From the NCBI GenBank assembly GCA_964408805.1, contig CAYPAV010000008.1, positions 156,845 through 220,844 of the forward strand: DNA of 64,000 nucleotides, in the 5' to 3' direction. The notes below the pieces were generated by a model. The model saw only the letters and a list, made by a program, of their open reading frames with translations, had not been told where the DNA came from and made no database searches. Source of the DNA: CAYPAV01 sp964408805. Its GTDB lineage: Bacteria > Pseudomonadota > Alphaproteobacteria > UBA8366. Positions within the stretch are counted from its first letter, which is position 1. Each line of letters begins with the position of its first letter. Shown here in pieces: positions 52,260-60,749 of the stretch. The translations under genes and the position numbers were made by a program.

Positions 52260-53255
52260 TCAATCAATGACCGTCCTTGCATCGCGATAGCCGGCGCGAA
52301 TGACGCTTGCGAGAATGTTGTCGGCCTGTTGGATCGTCTTGACCGGCCCTATGCGAACGCGAAACAGCGGATGCTGGTTTCGATCCACCTGACTGATCTT
52401 CGTGGGGCCCAATTGTTTCAGGATCGCCCGAACCTTGTGCGCATTTTGATAACGGGCAAAGGCGCCTGCCTGGACAAAGATCCGAGGCGCCTTGTCGACC
52501 TTGACGACCGTCACGGTTTCATCCACCTCGGCCAGATTTGCCTTCGATCGACCGCCTTTCTCGGGCGCCGTCGCGACGGCTTTTACCTCGAAGTTCTTGG
52601 ACGGCGGCGCCTTTGATTTCGTTCCGGGCGGCGGCGCAATCTTTTGACTTGTCACCGATACAGTGGGGTCCGCCTTGGGTTTCGTTGGCTCGGCGGCCCT
52701 TCGCGCGGTTCGACCATGGAGTTTCATCGCGATCTGTCGGCTTTCCTCCGCCAGAACTTGAACACGAACCGGCGCCGTGCCTTGTCGTTCGAATCCCAGG
52801 AGTTGGGCTCCGCGTCGCGAGAGGTCGATAATCCGGCCATGCGCATAAGGTCCGCGGTCGTTCAGACGGACATTGATCGCCCGTCCGTTTCGCAAATTCG
52901 TGACGCGTACCACGGAAGGCAGCGGCAAGGTGCGATGCGCCGCGCTCACCCGGTTCATATCGAAGATTTCGCCGTTCGCGGTTTTCTTGCCGTGAAACTT
53001 GGAGCCGTACCAGGACGCGATCCCGCTTTCGTTAAATTCGTAATCGACCTTTGGGTAATACCAAACGCCGTTGATCTCATAGGGATTGCCGATTTTATAA
53101 GTTGTCTGGCCGCGTTCCTTGGGCCCGAGGCGCCCTTGAATTTCCTTCGTCGCATGGGCGATGAATTCCCCCTCCGCGCAGGCCGATAGAAACCCGCCCG
53201 CAAACAAACCAAGTAGGGCAATTCGGAGAGTAACTCTGAACTGGAAACACATCAT
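52260..53255 (-). CDS. rlpA: RlpA septal lytic transglycosylase, SPOR-domain lipoprotein
   Basis: Outer-membrane lipoprotein that cleaves stem-less glycan strands at the septum. 331 residues. The signal peptide ends in the lipobox GGFLSAC near residues 20-26. The double-psi beta-barrel domain contains GIASWYGSKFHGKKTANGE, and NDRGPYAHGRIIDLSRRGA with its catalytic Asp. A Lys/Pro/Ala-rich linker leads to a SPOR domain (about 250-331) that binds denuded glycans. I chose ATG 53255; the next codon is also ATG, and a TTG lies four codons upstream. Confidence 0.93.
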   Translation of the reverse strand: MMCFQFRVTLRIALLGLFAGGFLSACAEGEFIAHATKEIQGRLGPKERGQTTYKIGNPYEINGVWYYPKVDYEFNESGIASWYGSKFHGKKTANGEIFDMNRVSAAHRTLPLPSVVRVTNLRNGRAINVRLNDRGPYAHGRIIDLSRRGAQLLGFERQGTAPVRVQVLAEESRQIAMKLHGRTARRAAEPTKPKADPTVSVTSQKIAPPPGTKSKAPPSKNFEVKAVATAPEKGGRSKANLAEVDETVTVVKVDKAPRIFVQAGAFARYQNAHKVRAILKQLGPTKISQVDRNQHPLFRVRIGPVKTIQQADNILASVIRAGYRDARTVID

Positions 53256-53294
53256 ATTGTGGGGCAAAACACGAAAATTACAGGATATGCCATC

Positions 53295-54281
53295 CTACTT
53301 CCGTCCGATCGCATCGGCAAGATGCCCGACGGCCAGCGCAAAATAATGTGAACGGTTCCATTTCAAGATGGTTCTGTAGTTCCCATAGACCAGGAAGGAC
53401 TTCGCGGTCTGGCGTTTGGGTCGGATGACGGAGGCCGTTATATCGATGTCCGGCAGCGCCCTGCCATCGACGCGCGTGATTCCGATCCCATGCCACTCCT
53501 TCAACGTCTTCTTGACCTTGAGTCCCAAGAAGCCGGTATCGAACGCGGTCGGAAGTGCCACTCGCCTTCCCCAGGTTCGCGTCCCGTTCCAACCCGATTT
53601 GGCAAGATAATTGGCCGCCGATGCGAAGATATCGCTTGGTGTACCCCACAAGTCCTTGCGTCCGTCGCCATCGAAATCCACCGCGAATCGAAGAAAGCTG
53701 GAAGGCATGAATTGAACCTGGCCCATCGCACCGGCCCAGGAGCCTCGCATCGCATTCGATTTGATGTGGCCTTGATCCACTATTTCGAGCGCGTTTAATA
53801 ATTGCGCCCGGAAAAAGGCGCTCCGCCGGCCATCGAAAGCAAGCGTCGCCAGCGCCGGAATGACATCGAAGCCACCCGTTAGCCGTCCGAAATCCGACTC
53901 GATTCCCCAAAGCGCCACGATGAACCGTTCCTGGACACCGTATTTGGCGCTGACCCGCGCAAGGATCTCTCGATGCTTCGCGGCTCGTGCGATCGCTTTG
54001 TCAATCCGACCCTTGGAGACGACCCGCGACATATATTGTTCGAAGGTAAGGGTGAATTCCGGTTGCCTGCGATCGAGTTCGATCACTCGCGGAATTAGCT
54101 TCAAACCTCGTAAGGCCGTATCGAGCGTAACGGTCGAAATTCCCTTGTCGAGCGCCTCCTTCCGCAACGCCTTGATCCAGGTCGCGAAATCGTTTGCCGC
54201 GACGGGGCTCGCGCTCAATGCGGCGAGCGTCAGGCAACCAAGAAAGAGAAATACGACGCTGGGTCCGGTCTTTAACTGCAT
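53295..54281 (-). CDS. Lytic murein transglycosylase (MltB/SLT3 family)
   Basis: 328 residues. A signal peptide (about 8-28, ending SPVAAND) targets it to the periplasm; no lipobox Cys is seen. The catalytic Glu is in VALWGIESDFGRLTGG near 118-133. WAGAMGQVQFMPSSFLRFAVD and DGDGRKDLWGTPSDIFASAANYL are typical of the MltB-type domain (kept short here: block near 180-225). It lies 39 bp upstream of rlpA and is likely read with it. Confidence 0.92.
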   Translation of the reverse strand: MQLKTGPSVVFLFLGCLTLAALSASPVAANDFATWIKALRKEALDKGISTVTLDTALRGLKLIPRVIELDRRQPEFTLTFEQYMSRVVSKGRIDKAIARAAKHREILARVSAKYGVQERFIVALWGIESDFGRLTGGFDVIPALATLAFDGRRSAFFRAQLLNALEIVDQGHIKSNAMRGSWAGAMGQVQFMPSSFLRFAVDFDGDGRKDLWGTPSDIFASAANYLAKSGWNGTRTWGRRVALPTAFDTGFLGLKVKKTLKEWHGIGITRVDGRALPDIDITASVIRPKRQTAKSFLVYGNYRTILKWNRSHYFALAVGHLADAIGRK

Positions 54282-54318
54282 GAGGTGTTCCGTTCTCGGC
54301 TAAATCCAGCGGCCCGGC

Positions 54319-54351
54319 AAAGAAAACGGCCCGGCATCGCGCCGGGCCGTT
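54319..54351 (-). terminator. Rho-independent terminator of the liv operon
   Basis: Perfect 11-bp stem AACGGCCCGGC (54325-54335) with GCCGGGCCGTT (54341-54351) around a 5-nt loop. On the minus strand it is followed by a TTTTCTTT run. It lies 29 bp past the livJ stop and closes the minus-strand liv operon. Confidence 0.9.
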
Positions 54352-54380
54352 ATAGCGTGTTTGATCACGCGTTTCGATAT

Positions 54381-55493
54381 TTACTGCTGGGCGTACTTCC
54401 CGTTCTTCCAGATGTACCAGACATATTCCGGATTGAGGACATCGCCCTTGTTGTCAAAGGTGAGCTTGCCAATGACGGTATCGAAGCTGTTGCCACGAAT
54501 GGCCTTCGAAAGCTTGGCCATATCGAGCGAACCCGTGCGCTTCGCGGCCTCGGCCCAAACCTGAACCGCGGCGTAGGTGTAGAGCGTGTAGCCCTCGGGC
54601 TCGTATTTCTGCGCCCGAAACCGCTCGACTAGCGCCTTGGCGCCGGCCTTCTTGCGGGGGTCCGGCTGGAAGGTCATCAAAGTTCCCGCGCCGGCAGAAC
54701 CCGTGATCTTCCAATACTCATCGGTCACCAGTGCATCACCGGAGACGAGTTGCGGCTTGTAACCTTGCTCGTGCGCTTGACGAATCATAAGGCCGGCCTC
54801 CGTATGGTAGCCGCCGACATAGAATGCGTCGATCGCTGCCGCCTTCATTTTCGAGACCAGGGCCGAATAGTCCTTTTCGCCCGCGGTGTAGGCTTCATAC
54901 ATGGCTTCCATACCGCCGTTCGAGCGGAGGTTCTTGCGCGTCTCGTCGGCAAGTCCCTTTCCATAGGCGGTTTTGTCATGAAGGATCGCAACCTTCTTGC
55001 CCTTGAATTTGGTTGCCAGGAGCTTACCGGCGACAATCCCCTGCGCATCGTCACGTCCGCAAACGCGATGAACGTTCTTCCAGCCTTTTTTCTGGGCCGC
55101 TTCGGTCAATTGCGGATTGGTCGAGGCGGGCGAGATTTGCAGAACATCTTCCTCGGCATAGACCGAAGATGCGGGAATCGAGGACCCCGAACAAAAATGA
55201 CCGGCGACGAATGCGACGCCCTGGCTAACCAGCTTGTTGGCGGCGGCGACCGCCTGCTTCGGATCGCAGGCATCGTCCTCGACGATTCCCTTGACCTTCT
55301 GGCCCAACACACCGCCCTTGGCGTTCAAATCCTTTACCGCCATGTCGAGGCCGCGTTTCATTTGTTCGCCGAACGATGCATATTGCCCGGTAATGGGTCC
55401 GACGGTCGCGATCGCGATATCGGCTTGGGCTGGCATTGCCGCGGAAATAGCCATCGCCACGGCCGCGAGCACCGAATTTCTTATCGCTTTCAT
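54381..55493 (-). CDS. livJ: Branched-chain amino acid ABC transporter, periplasmic binding protein
   Basis: Periplasmic receptor that delivers Leu/Ile/Val or similar ligands to LivHMGF. 370 residues. The signal peptide (1-24) ends PAQADIAIATVGP. The mature part has the LivJ features DACDPKQAVAAANKLV, VAFVAGHFCSGSSIPAS (kept below as block near 80-100) and SPASTNPQLTE. I chose ATG 55493 after AGGGGGA; an ATG 11 codons upstream lacks a site. It is the last gene of the operon. A disulfide such as LivJ Cys53-Cys78 is plausible (Cys in DDACDP and HFCSG). Confidence 0.94.
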   Translation of the reverse strand: MKAIRNSVLAAVAMAISAAMPAQADIAIATVGPITGQYASFGEQMKRGLDMAVKDLNAKGGVLGQKVKGIVEDDACDPKQAVAAANKLVSQGVAFVAGHFCSGSSIPASSVYAEEDVLQISPASTNPQLTEAAQKKGWKNVHRVCGRDDAQGIVAGKLLATKFKGKKVAILHDKTAYGKGLADETRKNLRSNGGMEAMYEAYTAGEKDYSALVSKMKAAAIDAFYVGGYHTEAGLMIRQAHEQGYKPQLVSGDALVTDEYWKITGSAGAGTLMTFQPDPRKKAGAKALVERFRAQKYEPEGYTLYTYAAVQVWAEAAKRTGSLDMAKLSKAIRGNSFDTVIGKLTFDNKGDVLNPEYVWYIWKNGKYAQQ

Positions 55494-55600
55494 TTTGATT
55501 TCCCCCTGCATTGAAATCGCGTCCAACGTTCGAGACGCTTAGTGACGTCATACTGCGGAAATTACCTTATCACGGTCAACGACGGCCGCAAAAAACCTTT

Positions 55601-55939
55601 CTATTTGTCCTGCCAGGTAAAGAGGCCCGTTCGCTCATATAGCCAAGGGTATTGACGCACCATCTTGTTGGCCGTTGTCACGCGGTAGGCGGCAATACAG
55701 ACGACAACGATCAATGCGGTGTCGACGAGGAAGCCAGGGATCGAAAGGAGGCGGCCCTCGAACAGGGCGAAGACAAGAAAGCGGTCGAACATGCCCAGCA
55801 ACAATCCATAGGCCACGCAGCGCCATGCCGGTTGCCAAGTATTGGCGAGTCCCTGGCCTGTCATGAAAGCCGTAAAACCCATCACCAGCAACGTCACGGT
55901 AATGAACCCCGCGGTGCTCGTTCCAAGCAAAGTCGCCAT
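55601..55939 (-). CDS. Small integral membrane protein of the liv operon (DUF6867-like)
   Basis: 112 residues with about three membrane helices (about 9-28, 36-53 and 62-84) and a polar C-terminal tail with YPWLYERTGLFTW. No enzyme motif is seen. It lies 5 bp after livF and 107 bp before livJ on the same strand. I recall similar small proteins beside liv genes in other alphaproteobacteria, possibly DUF6867, but cannot confirm that here. It may assist or regulate the LivHM permease. Confidence 0.7.
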   Translation of the reverse strand: MATLLGTSTAGFITVTLLVMGFTAFMTGQGLANTWQPAWRCVAYGLLLGMFDRFLVFALFEGRLLSIPGFLVDTALIVVVCIAAYRVTTANKMVRQYPWLYERTGLFTWQDK

Positions 55940-55944
55940 GCCTT

Positions 55945-56655
55945 CTAGCCTCCCTCCAGGTAGGCCTTGCGAACGGCCTCGTTCGCAAGCAGTTCCTTGC
56001 CCGTGCCACTCAGGACGACCTGGCCATTCGCCATCACATAACCCCGATCCGCCAAGCGAAGGGCATGGTAGGCATTCTGTTCGACCAGCAGAACCGTCAT
56101 TCCATGCGATTGATTGATCTCGCGTATGACTTCGAAAATCTGACGTACCATCAAAGGGGCAAGCCCAAGCGAGGGTTCGTCGAGCAAGAGCAAGCGTGGC
56201 CGGCTCATCAGGGCACGCGCGATCGCCAGCATCTGTTGCTCGCCGCCCGAAAGCGTACCGCCGCGCTGTCCTTCTCGTTCGCGCAAAATCGGGAAAAGTT
56301 CATAAACATTCCGGATATCGGCGTCGAAAAATTCGGGCTTCGACAAGGTCGCGCCCATTTGCAAGTTCTCCAATACCGTCATTTGCGGAAATATGCGGCG
56401 GCCTTCCGGGACTTGCGCGATTCCAAGGCGAACGATCTCGTAGGTCGGCCAGCCCGTAATAGCCTCCGATTCGAAGCGGATTTCCCCGCGGCGCGCGCGC
56501 GGATTGCCGCAAATGGTCATCAACAACGTCGTCTTGCCGGCTCCGTTGGCGCCGATCATGGTTACGATCTCGCCCGACTCGACCGTCAGATCGACGCCCC
56601 GGAGGGCCTCGATCCTGCCGTAGAAGGTGTGAGCGCCGCGAACGGAAAGCATCAT
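55945..56655 (-). CDS. livF: Branched-chain amino acid ABC transporter ATP-binding protein LivF
   Basis: 236 residues. Walker A GANGAGKTT near 33-41, signature LSGGEQQMLAIARAL near 135-149, Walker B LLLLDEPSLGLAP near 155-167. The start ATG overlaps the livG stop by 4 bp. LivF and LivG form the ATPase pair that drives LivHM. Confidence 0.95.
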   Translation of the reverse strand: MMLSVRGAHTFYGRIEALRGVDLTVESGEIVTMIGANGAGKTTLLMTICGNPRARRGEIRFESEAITGWPTYEIVRLGIAQVPEGRRIFPQMTVLENLQMGATLSKPEFFDADIRNVYELFPILREREGQRGGTLSGGEQQMLAIARALMSRPRLLLLDEPSLGLAPLMVRQIFEVIREINQSHGMTVLLVEQNAYHALRLADRGYVMANGQVVLSGTGKELLANEAVRKAYLEGG

Positions 56656-57461
56656 TCCGGCGCCTCCTCCTCGCCGAGATAGGCGCGAATGACGGCCGGG
56701 TCGTTGCGGACGAACTCGGCCGTCCCGTCCGAAATTTTCCGGCCATAATCCAGAACCACGATGTGGTCCGAGATTCCCATGACGACACTCATGTCATGTT
56801 CGATCAGCAGAATGCCGATGTCGTGGGATTCCTTGATGAAGGCGAGAAGTTCGTTCAATTCGGCCGTCTCGCGGGGATTCAATCCAGCGGCCGGTTCGTC
56901 GAGGCACAGGAGAACCGGTTCCCCGCACATCGCGCGGGCAATCTCGAGGCGACGCTGATCGCCGTAGGGCAGGCTCTCCGCATCGGTATCCGCCAAGTCC
57001 ATCAGTTTGACACGATCGAGCCAATACTTCGCGAGTTCCAACGCTTGCCGTTCGGCATTCCGATAACCGGTCATCCCGAGAAGACCGAAAAAGGAATAGC
57101 CAGAGGCCCGCATCAGTTTGTTGTGCTGCGCCACGATCAGATTTTCGAGAACGGACATCTTCGGAAAAAGACGAATGTTCTGAAAGGTTCGAGCGACACG
57201 TGCGCGCGCTGCGATTCGGAACCCTTCCATCCGTTCCAAATAGTGAACAGTATCGACCCCCGTCAACGCCATGCGTCCCACGGTCGGTTGATAAAATCCG
57301 GTCAGGCAATTGAATATCGTGGTCTTGCCGGCACCGTTCGGACCAATGATCGCGGTGATTTCGCGATCCTCCGCATTGAAGGAAACGTCATCGATCGCGA
57401 CTAACCCGCCAAAGCGCATGCTTAAATGCTCGACCTTGAGGAGTGGTGCGGTTTCGGTCAT
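56652..57461 (-). CDS. livG: Branched-chain amino acid ABC transporter ATP-binding protein LivG
   Basis: 269 residues. Walker A GPNGAGKTT near 40-48. The signature is degenerate: LPYGDQRRLEIARAM instead of LSGGQ, which is normal for LivG. Walker B is LLCLDEPAAGLNP. The C-terminal BCA_ABC_TP_C tail is present. I chose ATG 57461 (MTETAPLLKVEHLS); it overlaps the livM stop by 4 bp. An extension to 57545 stays open inside livM but has no homology. Confidence 0.95.
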   Translation of the reverse strand: MTETAPLLKVEHLSMRFGGLVAIDDVSFNAEDREITAIIGPNGAGKTTIFNCLTGFYQPTVGRMALTGVDTVHYLERMEGFRIAARARVARTFQNIRLFPKMSVLENLIVAQHNKLMRASGYSFFGLLGMTGYRNAERQALELAKYWLDRVKLMDLADTDAESLPYGDQRRLEIARAMCGEPVLLCLDEPAAGLNPRETAELNELLAFIKESHDIGILLIEHDMSVVMGISDHIVVLDYGRKISDGTAEFVRNDPAVIRAYLGEEEAPE

Positions 57462-58987
57462 CCGCTCCCTCCTCCGCCTTTGTCCGCCGCTCCATTCAAG
57501 CGGATGGTCGGCTCCCGCCGCGCCAACAGACCCGCCGGCTTCCAAAGCATGATGAGCACCATCGCCGCCCCGAAGGCGAGCATTCGATATTGCTGCAGGT
57601 CGCGGAAGAATTCCGGTAGGCCGATCAAGAGGATAGCGGCGATCACGACGCCGACCTGACTGCCGAACCCGCCGAGCACGACAATCGCCAGAATGATCGC
57701 CGATTCCAGGAATACGAAGCTTTCGGGACTAATAAATGTTTGGCGCGTCGCGAAGAACGAGCCCGCGAAGCCACCGAACATGGCACCGATTGCGAAGGCG
57801 GTCAGCTTCGTGTTGCGGGGATTGATACCGAGCGATCGCGATGCGATTTCATCCTCCCGCAAGGCCTCCCACGCGCGTCCGACCGGCAGCTTCCGAATTC
57901 GGAGCGTAAAAACATTGGTCAACAAGGCCAAGCCGAGGATCACGAAGTAGAGAAAAACGAACTTGTGGAGCGTCGAGTATTCAAGTCCGAAGAATTGATG
58001 AAAGGTCTCACCTCCCTCGGGCGCCGAGCGTTTGAAGGGCATACCGAAGAAACTGGGCCGAGAGATGCCGCCAATGCCGTCGGGTCCGTTGGTGAACTCG
58101 TACCAATTCAAGAGAACGATACGCACCATCTCGCCGAATCCCAAGGTGACGATGGCAAGGTAGTCGCCGCGAAGGCGCAACACGGGAAAACCGAGGAGTA
58201 CTCCCGCGAAGGCCGCCATAATCCCGGCGAAGGGAAGACATATCCAAAACGAGATCCCGAACGTCGTCGCCAACAGTGCATAGGAATAGGCGCCGACCGC
58301 ATAGAAGGCGACATATCCGAGATCGAGAAGCCCCGCCAAGCCGACAACGATATTGAGTCCCCAACCCAACATAATGTAGGTCAGCACGAGAATGGCGATA
58401 TCGAGGAGGCGACGATCGACCCCGGGCAGAAAGGGAAAGATCAAGGCTATGACAAGCAGGATGGGCCCGAGGTAGCCAACACTGTCGGCAAGCCGCGCGA
58501 GGACACGGTCTTCGGGGCGGTCGTTTCTTTCCGGCGACGCGGCGGCCATTCCTTGTCGCATCGCCACCGCCGCTCGGATCGAGAATACCCAGGCCATGAT
58601 TGCGACGATCGTACTGACCACCACGTCCTCGAAAGGCAGAAACGATTTGAATTGGGCACTCGCCGAAGAGCCGAGGATCGGTTCCGAGAGCAAAGCCACG
58701 CTCAGGATGATGGCGCCGGTGATGGATACCGCGAAGACCGGATAGGGCCGTTCCTCGCGCAACAGAACGACACCGATGCGGCCGATGAAGGCGAACACCA
58801 TGCAGATGGCGACGTCGACGAAGCGGGTTTCGATCGCCAATCCGCCCGGAACGTCGAGAATTTTGAAACCAACCAAGCCGATGGTCAGCGCGAACACGAT
58901 CAGGCTTGTCGCCGCCGCCTCCAGAAGCAAGGCGCGAATATCGAGCGGCGCGCGCGCGGAGGCGAAGACCTCGGCCTCGGACGACAT
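57458..58987 (-). CDS. livM: Branched-chain amino acid ABC transporter permease LivM
   Basis: 509 residues, longer than E. coli LivM (425) because of an N-terminal DUF3382-type region with extra helices (about 20-160). The permease core (about 165-500) has LDLGYVAFYAVGAYSYALL near 215-233 and the ABC-contact loop AWEALREDEIASRSLGIN near 375-392. It overlaps livG by 4 bp and begins 4 bp after livH. Confidence 0.94.
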   Translation of the reverse strand: MSSEAEVFASARAPLDIRALLLEAAATSLIVFALTIGLVGFKILDVPGGLAIETRFVDVAICMVFAFIGRIGVVLLREERPYPVFAVSITGAIILSVALLSEPILGSSASAQFKSFLPFEDVVVSTIVAIMAWVFSIRAAVAMRQGMAAASPERNDRPEDRVLARLADSVGYLGPILLVIALIFPFLPGVDRRLLDIAILVLTYIMLGWGLNIVVGLAGLLDLGYVAFYAVGAYSYALLATTFGISFWICLPFAGIMAAFAGVLLGFPVLRLRGDYLAIVTLGFGEMVRIVLLNWYEFTNGPDGIGGISRPSFFGMPFKRSAPEGGETFHQFFGLEYSTLHKFVFLYFVILGLALLTNVFTLRIRKLPVGRAWEALREDEIASRSLGINPRNTKLTAFAIGAMFGGFAGSFFATRQTFISPESFVFLESAIILAIVVLGGFGSQVGVVIAAILLIGLPEFFRDLQQYRMLAFGAAMVLIMLWKPAGLLARREPTIRLNGAADKGGGGSG

Positions 58988-58991
58988 CGGC

Positions 58992-59918
58992 CTAGACCTT
59001 CTCTATCTCTGGTTTACCGAGAAGTCCGGTGGGTCGGAAAATCAAGACGAGGACGAGAACCGAAAACGCGGCGACATCTTTGTATTCGAGCGAAAAATAG
59101 GCGGACCAAAAAACCTCGATCAAGCCGATCAGGACACCGCCCAGCATCGCCCCCGGGACCGAACCGATGCCGCCGAGAACCGCGGCCGTGAATGCCTTGA
59201 TACCCGCCAAGAAGCCGATATAGAAATCGATCACGCCGTAATAGAGAAGAAACATCAGCCCGGCGACGGCCGCGAGTGCCGCCCCCATCACGAAAGTCAG
59301 CGAAATCGTTCTATCGACGTTGACACCAACCAAGGCCGCCATGTCCCGGTCCTGCTCGCAAGCTCGCTGCGCCCGTCCGAGCCGCGTCCGATTGATCACC
59401 ACCGTGAAGGTGATCATCAATATGACCGTGACGACCACGATGATGATCCTCATATAACTCAGATTGACAATGAAATTGCCCTCGCGCATCAACTCGATTC
59501 CGCCTTCGATCAGCGGCTGCAACGGTTTGTTCCGGGCACTCTGGAGCAATTGGACATAGTTCTGCAGGAAGATCGACATACCGATCGCCGTGATCAGTGC
59601 CGCAAGCCGCGGCGATTGCCGCAATGGTCGATAGGCGACCCTTTCAAGCGCCCAGCCATAGCAAGGCGTCAACAGCATCGCGAACAACAGCATCAAAAGC
59701 AGCGCAAGCGGCACCCAGGTCACGCCCAGCAGGCCGAGGACAAGATAGGCGATGAGAGCGGTGAAGGCGCCGATCATGAAGATCTCGCCGTGAGCGAAAT
59801 TGATCATGCCGATGATCCCATAGACCATCGTGTAGCCGATCGCGATCAATCCGTAGATCGCGCCGAGCGTCAGGCCGTTGATGAGTTGTTGGACGAAATT
59901 GGGAAAAGACGCTTCCAT
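58992..59918 (-). CDS. livH: Branched-chain amino acid ABC transporter permease LivH
   Basis: 308 residues with about eight membrane helices. The N-terminal FVQQLINGLTLGAIYGLIAI and NFAHGEIFMIGAF blocks are typical of LivH, as is the contact loop RACEQDRDMAALVGVN near 184-199. AGGGGAG precedes the ATG. A 93-bp gap separates it from the sulfotransferase-like gene upstream on the same strand, so the aminotransferase pair and liv genes may share a transcript. Confidence 0.95.
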   Translation of the reverse strand: MEASFPNFVQQLINGLTLGAIYGLIAIGYTMVYGIIGMINFAHGEIFMIGAFTALIAYLVLGLLGVTWVPLALLLMLLFAMLLTPCYGWALERVAYRPLRQSPRLAALITAIGMSIFLQNYVQLLQSARNKPLQPLIEGGIELMREGNFIVNLSYMRIIIVVVTVILMITFTVVINRTRLGRAQRACEQDRDMAALVGVNVDRTISLTFVMGAALAAVAGLMFLLYYGVIDFYIGFLAGIKAFTAAVLGGIGSVPGAMLGGVLIGLIEVFWSAYFSLEYKDVAAFSVLVLVLIFRPTGLLGKPEIEKV

Positions 59919-60011
59919 CCAGCTCCCCTCGTTTGAAAGGCATCCTCCGGCCAGTCCCGAAAGTGCTCCGTCAAGATATCGCGTGGCCGCCGACGTGCAA
60001 TAGCTCCCGAA

Positions 60012-60749
60012 CTATCCGCCAAGCCGCGCCGCATGGAGTCGGTCGTAGTAATTCATCGCCTCCCCATGAATATCTTCGAGCGCGGGATCGACTCGGGCCT
60101 CGACCTCCTCATAAGGCTTGAAGCCCGTCGACTCCGCCACGGAGGCATACCAATACTTGCTCCATATTCCGTCGCTTTCACGGGGTCCGGCGCGCCAGGA
60201 AAGCATCTGCTCCATGAACGGAATTTCGAGAGCCGCACAGAGAAGTTCGAGCGAATGCCGAGGGTCGCGCCGCAGATCACGTGAATCGAGAACCGGCGGT
60301 GGGTTCCCACCGAGGCTCATAACGTACTCATAGAGCCGAATTTGCTGCGGCAGGCCCAAATCATCGAGGGAAACCGACTCGCGGACACGGGTATACGACG
60401 CCAGGACTTCGGCGGGGTTGCGAATCAGAAAGGCATGCTTGAATTCGGCAAGCCAATCCAAGGTCATCTCCGGCAAGATGTGGTGGGTCATATGTTTCTG
60501 GTACCAGATCGACTTTCCGTTCGGAATTGGGCCATTCAGCCGTGAGGCCACCTTCCGCCAATCGGTATCGTATTGTGCGATGATCTCTGCGCGACCGGGA
60601 TGCTCGATCCCGGTTTTGTTCAGGTAGTAGGCATAGAATGGTTCATCGGAAACGGCGGTGTCGGGCCGGCTTCCCCATGATCGCATCAGCGCGGTGGAGA
60701 GGTTCCGAGGACCCGACCAGAGCGCAATTCGATCGCCGACGTCCTTCAT
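60012..60749 (-). CDS. Sulfotransferase-like P-loop protein
   Basis: 245 residues. The N-terminal loop ALWSGPRNLSTALMRS near 9-24 resembles the PAPS 5'-phosphosulfate loop, and AFLIRNPAEVLASYTRVRES near 106-125 resembles the 3'-phosphate-binding strand. This places it in the sulfotransferase superfamily; the substrate is unknown and PAPS use is not proven. I chose ATG 60749 because it overlaps the aminotransferase stop as ATGA, and the family N-terminus follows; an extension to 60815 lies inside the upstream gene. As I recall, plant branched-chain aminotransferase-like proteins carry a similar domain fused to a class IV aminotransferase. Confidence 0.75.
   Translation of the reverse strand: MKDVGDRIALWSGPRNLSTALMRSWGSRPDTAVSDEPFYAYYLNKTGIEHPGRAEIIAQYDTDWRKVASRLNGPIPNGKSIWYQKHMTHHILPEMTLDWLAEFKHAFLIRNPAEVLASYTRVRESVSLDDLGLPQQIRLYEYVMSLGGNPPPVLDSRDLRRDPRHSLELLCAALEIPFMEQMLSWRAGPRESDGIWSKYWYASVAESTGFKPYEEVEARVDPALEDIHGEAMNYYDRLHAARLGG

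Noticed and set aside
55543..55550. TGACGTCA palindrome upstream of livJ
   Set aside because: Eight bases only and within GC-rich DNA; no second copy or flanking symmetry to support an operator.
57740..59191. Long plus-strand frame of 483 codons opposite livM and livH
   Set aside because: Composition is Asp/Glu/Arg/His-rich, as expected of the reverse complement of hydrophobic membrane-protein codons; livM and livH are certain on the other strand.
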